A stretch of DNA of 14,698 nt. Origin: CAZKYP01 sp964556885. GTDB taxonomy: Bacteria; Planctomycetota; Phycisphaerae; Sedimentisphaerales; Anaerobacaceae. Shown one piece after another: positions 1 to 7,549 of the stretch. Location of the stretch: the NCBI GenBank assembly GCA_964556885.1, contig CAZKYP010000074.1, positions 1 through 14,698 of the forward strand, read 5' to 3'. The notes under the pieces were generated by a model. It saw only the letters and a program-made list of their open reading frames with translations. It had not been told where the DNA came from and ran no database searches. The position numbers were made by a program, and so were the translations under genes. Position 1 is the first letter of the stretch, and each line of letters opens with the position of its first letter.

Positions 1-1403
1 TACCCGAGGTCCGGAGTGGTCGTTCCCCAACGCTGCCGTCGCAACTCGACGTTTAGCGTATAGTCACCGAGACTTATCCGCTGAGCCGGATTTTCCTTAT
101 TGAGCACCACACCGGCAATCGTGCCTTTGGTCTGTGCTTCGAGGATAGCGGGGGCGAGTTGCGAGAGGACTTCATAGCTTTTACATATCGGGTCATTTTC
201 CGGGTCGGTGATTCTGCTGTCGATTCCGAAGGGCGAGTAGCCGATAGCATTATGATGCCCGACGGCGTAGAAGACGTTTGATGCGCCGCGTGGTCCGGCA
301 AACGATTCGGGTATGAAAAGCGGATTCTCGGCCCGGGTGTACATCGCGCATATTTCGGTGAAATTCGGCAGGTAGATATCCGGGGCGAGAATATCAATGT
401 TCGGTGCGCCGACCCTCCAGATATCGTGCATGTGTGCCTGCGGGCCGCCGCTCGGATAATCACCGGGTTTGGTATCCCTCGGCTGGATTATCCATGCATT
501 CACGTACATCGGCAGCGGGTATTCCGCTTTTCCCGCTTCAGCAATCTTGTTAATATAGCGGGAGTAGTTCCAGGCCATGAATATTTCATCCGCCTCGATG
601 CCAGCCCCGAAAACCTCCGTCCAGGTTCCTGATTCCTTGAATCCGGTTGCCGACCATGTCTTTTGCAACTCCGGCGAAAGGTTGTCTTTATGCTGAATTA
701 GGTATTGCATCAACTCTGCCGGAACCGTTTTGGAGAAGGCAACATCGGCAGCCGGGCAGCGGTCGCGCGAGTCACCTAAGATGCCGACTTCGTTTTGTAC
801 CTGTATCATAATGACTGTATGTTCTTTTGCATCCTTCCGGCGGATGTGCTGCATCAGCGAGGTGAATGCATAGATATCGGCCTGGAGGTTTTCGTCGCTG
901 AAGGGCGAGAGCACTTCGATATTTTTACCGTTTGATATTCGGACGCGCGGAAACCGCTCTGTATCCTTTTTGACCCATGCGGGGACATAATGTGAGATGC
1001 CGTTTTTCCAACTACCGAACCAGAGAATGACAAGATGTAGATCGTGACGTCCTGCTTGCTCGATAAGACCATCCACAATCGTGAAGTCGAATTCACCCTC
1101 AACCGGTTCAATGAGTTCCCAGTATACGGGAGCAAGAACCGTATTGAGATTCATTTGTTTCAATTTGGGCCATATCGGTTTCATGTAATCGAGACTGGAA
1201 GAGCTGGAGTTGTGAAGCTCGCCGGCCAGCATCAAAAACGGTTTGCCATCAACAATCATCTGGGTGGCATTACCGTTCCGTGCAAGGTGCGGCATATCGG
1301 ATTCGTTGGTTTTTTCGGGGTATTGATTATTCAGGGAGGAACAACCTGTCAATATTACTACTGCAACAGCAATCCATAATATGTGTCTGATTTTGGCTAT
1401 CAT
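1..1403 (-). CDS. GH35-type beta-galactosidase-like lipoprotein (DUF5597 family), 3' end outside window
   Basis: An uninterrupted frame of 467 codons reads from ATG at 1403 to the left edge without a stop, so the C-terminus is missing. It begins with a signal peptide whose hydrophobic stretch (about residues 8-18) ends in the lipobox LTGC, with Cys21 as the lipidated residue; the mature enzyme is probably anchored in a membrane facing outside the cytoplasm. The rest reads as a (beta/alpha)8 glycosidase of the GH35 group related to Xanthomonas GalD and Cellvibrio Bgl35A, beta-galactosidases linked to xyloglucan breakdown (family knowledge). Landmarks are VYWELIEPVEG (93-103), QVQNE (201-205), where E205 is the likely acid/base, and IPESF (364-368), where E366 is the likely nucleophile. 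Members of this group are usually around 550 residues, so roughly 80-100 residues, probably the DUF5597 beta-sandwich, lie outside. It diverges from the GH43-like gene. Substrate is inferred; the fold and catalytic pair are well supported. Confidence 0.9.
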   Translation of the reverse strand, partial: MIAKIRHILWIAVAVVILTGCSSLNNQYPEKTNESDMPHLARNGNATQMIVDGKPFLMLAGELHNSSSSSLDYMKPIWPKLKQMNLNTVLAPVYWELIEPVEGEFDFTIVDGLIEQAGRHDLHLVILWFGSWKNGISHYVPAWVKKDTERFPRVRISNGKNIEVLSPFSDENLQADIYAFTSLMQHIRRKDAKEHTVIMIQVQNEVGILGDSRDRCPAADVAFSKTVPAELMQYLIQHKDNLSPELQKTWSATGFKESGTWTEVFGAGIEADEIFMAWNYSRYINKIAEAGKAEYPLPMYVNAWIIQPRDTKPGDYPSGGPQAHMHDIWRVGAPNIDILAPDIYLPNFTEICAMYTRAENPLFIPESFAGPRGASNVFYAVGHHNAIGYSPFGIDSRITDPENDPICKSYEVLSQLAPAILEAQTKGTIAGVVLNKENPAQRISLGDYTLNVELRRQRWGTTTPDLG

Positions 1404-1612
1404 AGTAAGGTTTCCAAAATTACAAAAGTTAATTTTTGGACTATTTTATGAAGTGTACGTGTAATTGCAAAATGTATTTTAAGCTGTTGTGGAATATATG
1501 CTCCTCTCGTATACATAAAATTTTTTTGACGAAATCCATGGTTTTGGTTAGTTTGGTACGTTAATGATAAGTTTCAGGAGAAAATTGTATTCTGTATAGG
1601 GAGGATTTTGTT
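1404..1612. promoter_or_regulatory. Shared divergent intergenic region of the two glycosidase genes
   Basis: This 209-bp AT-rich spacer separates two divergently transcribed glycosidase genes and must hold both start regions. For the rightward gene a clear Shine-Dalgarno AGGGAGG is at 1598-1604. A weak rightward promoter candidate is TTGTGG (1487-1492), 17 bases, TATACA (1510-1515). I saw no convincing long operator palindrome. Confidence 0.5.
1443..1470 (-). promoter_or_regulatory. Possible -35/-10 promoter for the GH35-like lipoprotein gene
   Basis: On the minus strand TTGCAA (1470-1465), a 16-base spacer and TAAAAT (1448-1443) form a plausible housekeeping promoter, giving an untranslated leader of roughly 30 bases before the ATG at 1403. 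The -35 matches 4 of 6 and the -10 matches 5 of 6 consensus positions. The spacer is AT-rich, where chance matches are common, and promoters in the suspected phylum are poorly defined. Confidence 0.3.
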
Positions 1613-2578
1613 ATGAAGGTTAGATTGCTAAGTGGGATTTTGTCGGCCGCTCTGGTGTTCTGCTCGACGTGTCCGGCCCAGGAAGCAGAACCCAAGATCA
1701 GGTCAAATTATCTTTTCAGCTCTTTCAGGGGAAACGGCGAGGATGGTTTGCACCTTGCGTATAGTTATGATGGACTCAAGTGGATGACTCTAAAAAACGA
1801 CCAGTCGTTCCTCAAACCGGAAGTCGGAACCAAACTGATGCGCGATCCGTGTATCTGCCAGGGGCCGGACGGCACATTTCACATGGTCTGGACCAGCGGC
1901 TGGTGGGACAAAGGCATCGGCATAGCCCACTCAAAAGACCTTATTAACTGGTCACAGCAGAAATGGATTGGCGTTATGGAGCAGGAGCCGACGGCGAGGA
2001 ACTGCTGGGCGCCCGAGATTTTCTACGATTTAAAGGACCATAAGTATTTTATTTACTGGTCGACGACGATACCGGGGCGGTTCCCGGAGAGCGAACGATT
2101 CGGTGATATCGCAGAAGGCGGCCGACTTAATCATCGTATTTATTATGTAACGACAACGGATTTTATGAATTATTCGCTTGCAAAATTGCTATATGACGAC
2201 GGTTTTAATGTAATCGATGCGACTATCGTCAAGGATGGTGACAGATATGTTATGTTCGTCAAGGACGAAACGAGATTTCCGGAGCCTAAAAAGGAAATCC
2301 GTGTTGCCTACAGTGACAAATTAGAAGGGCCGTACGGCCACGCATCCGAGCCGATTTCGCCGGACTGGGTCGAAGGACCGACCGTATTGAAGATAGACGA
2401 TACGTGGTATTTGTATTACGACGGATACACAAGGCACCGCTACGAAGGAGTAAAATCCAAAGACCTGAAAAAATGGGAGTCAATCACCGCGCAATTGTCC
2501 TTTCCCAATGATACCAGGCACGGCACGGCCTTTGTCGTTTCAGATGAAGTATTAAACAAGCTGCTCGAACTGAAGTGA
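1613..2578 (+). CDS. Secreted GH43-like five-bladed beta-propeller glycosidase
   Basis: A 321-residue protein with an N-terminal signal peptide (hydrophobic residues 4-17, likely cleavage near CPA-Q, residue 22). The mature part has the blade signatures of the GH43/GH32-like clan: an SYDGLKW strand motif (51-57), MRDP (76-79), CWAPEIF (131-137), VIDATIV (200-206) and WVEGPTV (252-258), followed by RHGTAF (302-307). By analogy with GH43, an Asp of the early blades (D78 is one candidate) would act as base, D202 as pKa modulator and E254 as acid; this assignment is inference. Such enzymes usually remove arabinose, xylose or galactose units from plant or algal polysaccharides. The start is supported by the strong AGGGAGG eight bases upstream. 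The length suits a single catalytic domain with no carbohydrate-binding module. It diverges from a GH35-like lipoprotein gene, so both may act on the same glycan. Exact substrate cannot be read from the sequence. Confidence 0.85.
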   Translation: MKVRLLSGILSAALVFCSTCPAQEAEPKIRSNYLFSSFRGNGEDGLHLAYSYDGLKWMTLKNDQSFLKPEVGTKLMRDPCICQGPDGTFHMVWTSGWWDKGIGIAHSKDLINWSQQKWIGVMEQEPTARNCWAPEIFYDLKDHKYFIYWSTTIPGRFPESERFGDIAEGGRLNHRIYYVTTTDFMNYSLAKLLYDDGFNVIDATIVKDGDRYVMFVKDETRFPEPKKEIRVAYSDKLEGPYGHASEPISPDWVEGPTVLKIDDTWYLYYDGYTRHRYEGVKSKDLKKWESITAQLSFPNDTRHGTAFVVSDEVLNKLLELK

Positions 2579-2629
2579 AAGTGTCGGTGTGGGTGTCGTG
2601 TTAATCAGCAGGTGGGCACAAATTATGCG

Positions 2630-5248
2630 TCACGAACGGATGTTATTTGCATAGGCATCTGAGTTTTTTATACTTTTAAGCTCACTTTCGGTTTCCAGCA
2701 GGTCTGTCATTATCTTGTTGACTGTTTCAGGCGTGTAGTTTTCAGTTTCGTGGGCCAAATTTTTGTACAATTGGCCTGTTAACCATTTTTTTCCGAAATA
2801 AATCATGTCCTGAATTTTCAACAGTTCGATTTCCAAATCCGCCGGCTGCACCGAAGCTCCCTGTTCATGGATACCCCTGGCTGCGGCAATTCTCCAGACC
2901 TGCCAGCCTCTTGACCTTGCAGTAAAGCAGTAATCACTGTCACTGCCGATAAAGACAAAATTCTCATCCATCAGGCCGATATGCCGAATCATCTCCGTCC
3001 TGAGAATCATGCAGGCCCCGTTGCACCAGGGGATTTGTTTATCTTCGGTGAATTCCGACAGCGATCCGTGTTGGTGCTTTCCGGCCGGAAAGGCTTCACA
3101 GCCCCCGGCAAAAATCACATAGTTCGGACTTTCGCTGTTAAGCTGTAGCGGAGCGCCGATGCCGCACTCTGGATGTGCGTCCATAAATGCTTCCATTTTT
3201 TCCACAGCGCCGGGTTCCAGATACATATCCTGATTTAAAATAAGAATGTATTTGCATGGCCGGTTCAAATACCTAATTATGCCTTCATTAACCGCCGCAG
3301 TGAAATTAACGTTGTTCTGGTCATTATCACGGACAAATATCTCGATCGCACAGGTCTGATTTTTAAGGTGGGCGATACAATTTTCGAGTTGATGTTTGTT
3401 TTTATAACCTGGAATTATAGCTGTAATCATCTCTTTTTTCTCACAACTTTTTGTCGGATTTACAATTTCTGATTTACAATTTGCCACCAGATTCCGAAGC
3501 TCCCCGGCAATACGTTCAAATACCGGTTCCCATTGTTTCCATTGGATTTGCCTGAACAGTTTTAAGGTTGGGTACCAGGGGCTGTCCGACCGATTAAGCA
3601 TCCATCGCCATTCGGGAGCAAATGGAAGAACCGCCCATGCGCGTTTTCCCATTGCCCCGGCCAGGTGCAGGACGGATGTATCTACCGAAATGACCAGGTC
3701 AAGATTTTCAATAGCCGCAGCGGTATCCGAGAAATCTTCTAAATGCTTCGATATATCGGTGACTGAAATTTTTCCGGCCAGAAGGTCTATTTGGGCGGTT
3801 GCGGGGCCTTTTTGCAGGCTGTACAGCCGCACACCATCTATCTTCGAGAGCGGCTCAAAATAATCCAACGGACAGGAACGATAACGGTCGTTGCCGTGAA
3901 CAGGAGAGCCTGCCCAGACGATTCCAACTTTGAAATCCGGTCCGGCTATCAGATCACGCCAGGACCGGATCTTGGTCGGGTCGGCGTGGATATAAGGCAC
4001 ATTGGCCGGAATAGTCTCCAGCGTGGTTTGGAATATGCTCGGTAAATCGAACAAGGATGTGTAAAGGTCGAACTGGACGGACGGTTTTTTAGTGTGTTCA
4101 TAGACCAATAATTCGTCTATGCCGGGAAAATCCCGGAATAGTCCGATCAGGGGTTCGAGCGTTTCGAATATTACAGTACCTCGCCGGGCCTTGACCATTG
4201 GAAGATACCTTGCGAACTGTATATTATCACCCAGTCCCTGCTCGTAGTGGATTAGAAGTCTCTTGTTTGCAAAGGATGAACCATCCCAGCGAGGTTTGCC
4301 GGGGCATCGAAAATCGGTAATTTTTTTCAGGATGGCATTTCGATGCTGTTTATATCCCTTCCAGCCCTGTTCGTAATTTCCATTCAGCAAGTAAGCAAGT
4401 GACATGTTCCAATGGGCCTGGGAGTAATCGGGTTTGAGTCGAATCGCCTCTCGATATTTCTCGATGGCTTCGTTGCATCGACCCTGGTCACGCAGGCTGT
4501 TGGCAAGATTATAGAAAGCTTCCGCGAAACCAGGTTCATGTTTTATTGCCAACTCGAAATTTACTACGGCCTCATTGAAATGCTCCTGTTCTTTGAGGGC
4601 GATACCAAGGTTATTATAAAGCTCGGCGTACTCAGGATCAAATTGAAGTGCTTTTTTGAAATATTCGATGGCCTCGAAGGACCGTCTCTGCTGATTAAAA
4701 AGCACTCCCAAATGATTATATGCCTCGACGAAATCCGGCTTGAGTTTAATAGCCTGCTTGTAGTTTTCTATAGCTTCAGTATTTCGATTCAGATTCTGCA
4801 GTGAGTAGGCCATCGTGTTGTATGCCTCGGCGTAATCCGGTCTGAACGATATCGCCTGTTTGCATTTTTCAATTGCGGTTGCGTAGCGGCCTTGTGATTG
4901 CAGTGCAATCGCCATATTATGATATGCCTCGGCATAGTTTGGTTCCAGCGATATGGCCTGCTGATATGATACAACCGCATCATCAAGTCTTCCGAGCGAC
5001 TCGCAGACGAGTCCGAGGGAATTGTGTAACTGGGGTATTTGCCCGTTCGATGCTATCGCCTGTTTTACGAGTTCCAGTGCCTTATCGTTCCTTCCTGTCT
5101 GATGTGCTAATATCCCCAACGAGTGCAATGCGAACGGATTATCAGGATTGTTCTGCAGAGCCAGTTGATATAGCTGCTCCGCCTGCTGGAAATGCCCCTT
5201 TTGATGTTCCCGTGCAGCGCTATCTAAAGTTTCTGTAATAGTCGGCAT
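2630..5248 (-). CDS. TPR - GT9-like - GT2 fused glycosyltransferase, candidate flagellar glycosylation protein
   Basis: Numbered from ATG 5248 the protein has 872 residues. Residues about 1-300 are tetratricopeptide repeats of 34 residues (seven full units plus partial ones; AEAY...NLG...A...Y..AI...P pattern). Residues about 310-590 form the GT9-like domain typical of TPR-linked transferases: EQGLGDNIQFARY (336-348), VGIVWAGSP (441-449) and ISVDTSVLHLAGAMG (520-534). Residues 607-812 are a GT2 transferase: ITAIIPGYK at the start, LNQD (671-674) as the likely nucleotide-sugar/metal site, GACMILR and GSDSDYC in the acceptor region. A helical tail follows. An in-frame ATG at 5284, one base after the fliK stop, would add 12 residues. 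I prefer 5248 because AAAAGG lies ten bases upstream and MPTITETLDSA resembles the usual family start. It follows fliK closely on the same strand, so it is probably transcribed from the fliK sigma-54 promoter. I infer transfer of one or two sugars onto a flagellar protein; acceptor and sugar are unknown. Confidence 0.85.
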   Translation of the reverse strand: MPTITETLDSAAREHQKGHFQQAEQLYQLALQNNPDNPFALHSLGILAHQTGRNDKALELVKQAIASNGQIPQLHNSLGLVCESLGRLDDAVVSYQQAISLEPNYAEAYHNMAIALQSQGRYATAIEKCKQAISFRPDYAEAYNTMAYSLQNLNRNTEAIENYKQAIKLKPDFVEAYNHLGVLFNQQRRSFEAIEYFKKALQFDPEYAELYNNLGIALKEQEHFNEAVVNFELAIKHEPGFAEAFYNLANSLRDQGRCNEAIEKYREAIRLKPDYSQAHWNMSLAYLLNGNYEQGWKGYKQHRNAILKKITDFRCPGKPRWDGSSFANKRLLIHYEQGLGDNIQFARYLPMVKARRGTVIFETLEPLIGLFRDFPGIDELLVYEHTKKPSVQFDLYTSLFDLPSIFQTTLETIPANVPYIHADPTKIRSWRDLIAGPDFKVGIVWAGSPVHGNDRYRSCPLDYFEPLSKIDGVRLYSLQKGPATAQIDLLAGKISVTDISKHLEDFSDTAAAIENLDLVISVDTSVLHLAGAMGKRAWAVLPFAPEWRWMLNRSDSPWYPTLKLFRQIQWKQWEPVFERIAGELRNLVANCKSEIVNPTKSCEKKEMITAIIPGYKNKHQLENCIAHLKNQTCAIEIFVRDNDQNNVNFTAAVNEGIIRYLNRPCKYILILNQDMYLEPGAVEKMEAFMDAHPECGIGAPLQLNSESPNYVIFAGGCEAFPAGKHQHGSLSEFTEDKQIPWCNGACMILRTEMIRHIGLMDENFVFIGSDSDYCFTARSRGWQVWRIAAARGIHEQGASVQPADLEIELLKIQDMIYFGKKWLTGQLYKNLAHETENYTPETVNKIMTDLLETESELKSIKNSDAYANNIRS
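3457..3482. repeat. 12-bp direct repeat with 14-bp period at the GT9/GT2 domain junction
   Basis: The plus-strand word GATTTACAATTT occurs at 3457-3468 and again at 3471-3482, two bases apart. It lies exactly in the linker between the two transferase domains of the large fused gene. The period is not a multiple of three, so gain or loss of one unit changes the reading frame downstream. Confidence 0.9.
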
Positions 5249-5285
5249 CCGTATGTGACCTTTTAAAAATCCTAGTTCAGGCATT

Positions 5286-7085
5286 CTACATCAGCATATT
5301 AATCGAACCGCCGCTGGTAAAGGCATCCTGGAATTGGGATTTATATTGGTAATTAATATTGTTCACCAGAAATTCATTAATCTTGCCTCTGTCTGGTCCG
5401 CTCTGCCCGGAACCAGAATCATTCGCATTTTCGTTTTGCGAGTTTCCGTTCTGCATAAACTGTTCTCTGAGGGTCTCTCGTCCAAAATCTTCCTGACTTG
5501 AAAGTACAACCTCCAACCGCCTTACCTGAATGCCGGAATCCACAAGGTCTCTAACTATCTGCGGCAGCGCCTGCTCTATCTCAAATCTGGTTTGCGATTT
5601 GCTGACTTCCAGTATGCCTGTAACCTGGTTGTCCTGCTCCTGGAATTTTATGACAACACTTCCCAGTTCGGGTGGATTGAGCCGGACCGTAATCTGCTGG
5701 TCCTCACCCTGGCGGGACATGGAACTATGAATCGATTCGAGTATCTGCTTGCCGACGTCGGCGGATACATCGGTCAGTTGGTTCTGTGAGGTCGGCTCTG
5801 CGGTCTTTGTACTGTTCGCGATATTTGAAGATTGTTCAATAGTGGTATTCTGTAAAGAGCTTGAATGCAGCATCTGCTCGCTTGCAGTATTGGCATTGCC
5901 GTCTGATGTTGAGTTTCCGGTATCTTTGGTATCGTTGTCGGGAATATGTGTATTAATAAAGTTCAACTTCCGGACGGCCGAATCGCCCGATGTATCATTC
6001 CGAACATCTGGATTTTCCTTTTCGCTGTTGCCTGGAATCTGTGGGATTGTTTTGAGATCAACTGTTTTATCATCCGTCTGCTTTTCATTGGGCTGTCCGG
6101 ATTTTTCCGTATCAATATTGCTCGCTTCTTGAATCTGCGGCTCCGGTGATTTGATCTGAACCACCTGTGGATTTGCTGTTATTTCCGGTGTTTTTCCGTT
6201 TACTGCGGATGTTTCTACATTACTCACGTCAACAAGACCAGAAGCTGGTTTTGTTTCGCTCGTCGGGGATATAACCTGGGTAGTATCCGTGGCAGAAGCA
6301 TCAGGAGCGTCAGGGGCGTCTGTTTTTATCTGCTGGTTACCGACATCGGCTTGTGCTGCGAATTGTTTTTGGTCGCTATCCGAAACAATCACCTGTTCCG
6401 AAATGCCGGTTTCGCTATTCAAAATCTGGTTTTCAATAATGGTGTCTTCAGTTTTTTGTACAATGACATTATCAAGTGGATTTACGGATGCTTCGGTTTT
6501 TGAATCTTCATATCCATTTTGAATTTTACTTGCCTGTGTTGGAATAATCTTAGTTTCAGTCTCCGGGACGACATTTGCCGGTTCTGAAGATTCTACCATT
6601 GTTAACTCTATAGTCTGGACGCCGGCGGTCGATTCACTTGACTGAAGAGATACTGTCGTATTCGGTATCTCATTTACAACCGCCTGTTCAACCAGTACCT
6701 GCTCATTTGTTTGTTGGACCGGAACAACGGTAACAACCGCAGGATTTTCGCTCTGAAGGGTCTGTGTTGAATTTGTTTCAGAAGTCTCTTCCGGATTTGT
6801 CTGTTGTATCTTTGGCTTTGTACAATCCTGTGTCTCGGCAGTTTGTGTTGTGTTTTGAGATTGATCTAACGATTGCTCGGAATCGCCGGATTGTTTCTCA
6901 ATAGTCTTTTTATGCACCTGTCGAAATGAATTATCGGTCTTTTTTGTTTTTCCGGTACCGGAACTATCGCTACTAATTATGGATGAGTGACAGGTTTGTT
7001 TGGACGAACCGGTGTTGGATGGAGTTACAGAGACGTTCTCTACCGGTGCGACTAAGTTACTTATTGTTATTAAATTAGTGTCCAT
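5286..7085 (-). CDS. fliK: Flagellar hook-length control protein FliK
   Basis: FliK is the molecular ruler exported by the flagellar type III system; it stops hook growth and switches export to filament subunits. The C-terminal domain (about residues 440-531 of 599) is recognisable: ITVRLNPPELGSVVIKF (from 465) is the hallmark of the Flg_hook fold, followed by an amphipathic helix and VRRLEVVLS. A tail of about 68 residues, rich in Asn, Gln, Ser and Gly, follows. The first about 440 residues are low-complexity, rich in Thr, Ser, Gln, Glu and Val and nearly free of aromatic residues, as expected of a disordered ruler segment; the total is longer than the about 400-residue enteric protein. The frame is open back to a TTG at 7106, but that codon lies at the predicted transcription start of the sigma-54 promoter, so ATG 7085 (MDTNLITISN) is chosen. 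No strong Shine-Dalgarno is visible. The downstream glycosyltransferase is probably co-transcribed. Confidence 0.92.
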   Translation of the reverse strand: MDTNLITISNLVAPVENVSVTPSNTGSSKQTCHSSIISSDSSGTGKTKKTDNSFRQVHKKTIEKQSGDSEQSLDQSQNTTQTAETQDCTKPKIQQTNPEETSETNSTQTLQSENPAVVTVVPVQQTNEQVLVEQAVVNEIPNTTVSLQSSESTAGVQTIELTMVESSEPANVVPETETKIIPTQASKIQNGYEDSKTEASVNPLDNVIVQKTEDTIIENQILNSETGISEQVIVSDSDQKQFAAQADVGNQQIKTDAPDAPDASATDTTQVISPTSETKPASGLVDVSNVETSAVNGKTPEITANPQVVQIKSPEPQIQEASNIDTEKSGQPNEKQTDDKTVDLKTIPQIPGNSEKENPDVRNDTSGDSAVRKLNFINTHIPDNDTKDTGNSTSDGNANTASEQMLHSSSLQNTTIEQSSNIANSTKTAEPTSQNQLTDVSADVGKQILESIHSSMSRQGEDQQITVRLNPPELGSVVIKFQEQDNQVTGILEVSKSQTRFEIEQALPQIVRDLVDSGIQVRRLEVVLSSQEDFGRETLREQFMQNGNSQNENANDSGSGQSGPDRGKINEFLVNNINYQYKSQFQDAFTSGGSINMLM

Positions 7086-7115
7086 ACAGTAAATCCAATA
7101 AAACAAGATTAATAA

Positions 7116-7131
7116 AGCAACTGGTGTGCCA
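7116..7131 (-). promoter_or_regulatory. Sigma-54 (-24/-12) promoter of fliK
   Basis: Read on the minus strand this is TGGCAC-N5-TTGCT, a full match to the RpoN consensus with GG and GC exactly ten bases apart. Initiation about 12 bases past the GC falls near 7105, leaving about 20 bases of leader before the fliK ATG at 7085. Such promoters need an NtrC-type activator bound upstream, here inside the shared spacer. Confidence 0.85.
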
Positions 7132-7318
7132 GTAATTCCATCGTCAATTGTATGTGGAAATAACTAATTGGTAATAAGGAACTTATGAGTATTGAATAAA
7201 TTAAAAAAATATCCCTCTATGACGGCTGTCGAATGATGCGGAGAAATATTCTTAGTTACAGGAGGAAATTTCTGTTATGGGCCCCGGGCATGTCCTGTGT
7301 TCAGTAGAGTAACTCGAA

Positions 7319-7407
7319 CGAATAACCGGATTCTGTGGACCAGATTTGAATGTAAGAAAACACATGTTGCTGTATAAAATCCTGACATCATATTATCGAA
7401 TAACCGG
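7319..7407 (+). repeat. Pair of 11-bp direct repeats, possible activator sites
   Basis: CGAATAACCGG occurs at 7319-7329 and 7397-7407, 78 bases apart, both between the two divergent sigma-54 promoters. The right copy ends about 75 bases upstream of the flgB -24 element, a usual distance for an enhancer-binding protein. A functional role is inferred from position only. Confidence 0.5.
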
Positions 7408-7482
7408 TAACCTTTCACTAAAAGTGGTGATATTTGCTTGATAATATAGGTTCCATGCGGAAAATTCCGGACGAATCACTTT

Positions 7483-7498
7483 TGGCATGACTATTGCT
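7483..7498 (+). promoter_or_regulatory. Sigma-54 (-24/-12) promoter of the flgB operon
   Basis: TGGCAT-N5-TTGCT matches the RpoN consensus TGGCAC-N5-TTGCW at every position but one, with GG (7484-7485) and GC (7496-7497) ten bases apart. Predicted initiation is near 7509, about 40 bases before the flgB ATG. An ATG at 7487 that would extend flgB lies inside this promoter and cannot be its start. Confidence 0.85.
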
Positions 7499-7549
7499 GT
7501 CTTTTTATTTGGCAGATTGTGTTTAATTTTAAATACAGGAAGACTAAAG

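Larger units (their letters stand above)
7086..7549. promoter_or_regulatory. Divergent flagellar control region between fliK and flgB
   Basis: This 464-bp spacer contains no recognisable protein gene. It holds a leftward sigma-54 promoter (7131-7116), a rightward one (7483-7498), and about 350 bp between them in which a shared activator could bind. Inside are two identical 11-bp words (CGAATAACCGG at 7319 and 7397), a small dyad CACT-AAA-AGTG at 7416-7426, and two very short start-stop frames with good ribosome sites (ATG 7184 and ATG 7277), none of which resembles a known product. Confidence 0.7.

Noticed and set aside
74..463. Open frame of 129 codons on the minus strand inside the GH35-like gene
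   Set aside because: It is in another frame of the same strand as the recognised glycosidase frame, which is continuous from 1403 to the edge and contains the catalytic motifs.
2579..2629. Possible bidirectional terminator between the converging GH43-like and glycosyltransferase genes
   Set aside because: Only a five-base pairing (TCGTG/CACGA) with a large loop and no T-run was found.
4412..4804. Plus-strand open frame opposite the TPR region
   Set aside because: It mirrors the repeated TPR codons, has no ribosome site and no recognisable similarity.
7086..7106. TTG start that would lengthen FliK by seven residues
   Set aside because: It coincides with the predicted transcription start and has no ribosome site; ATG 7085 is better.
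7487..7549. Upstream ATG that would lengthen FlgB by 21 residues
   Set aside because: It lies inside the sigma-54 promoter, ahead of the predicted transcription start, and the added residues do not resemble FlgB.
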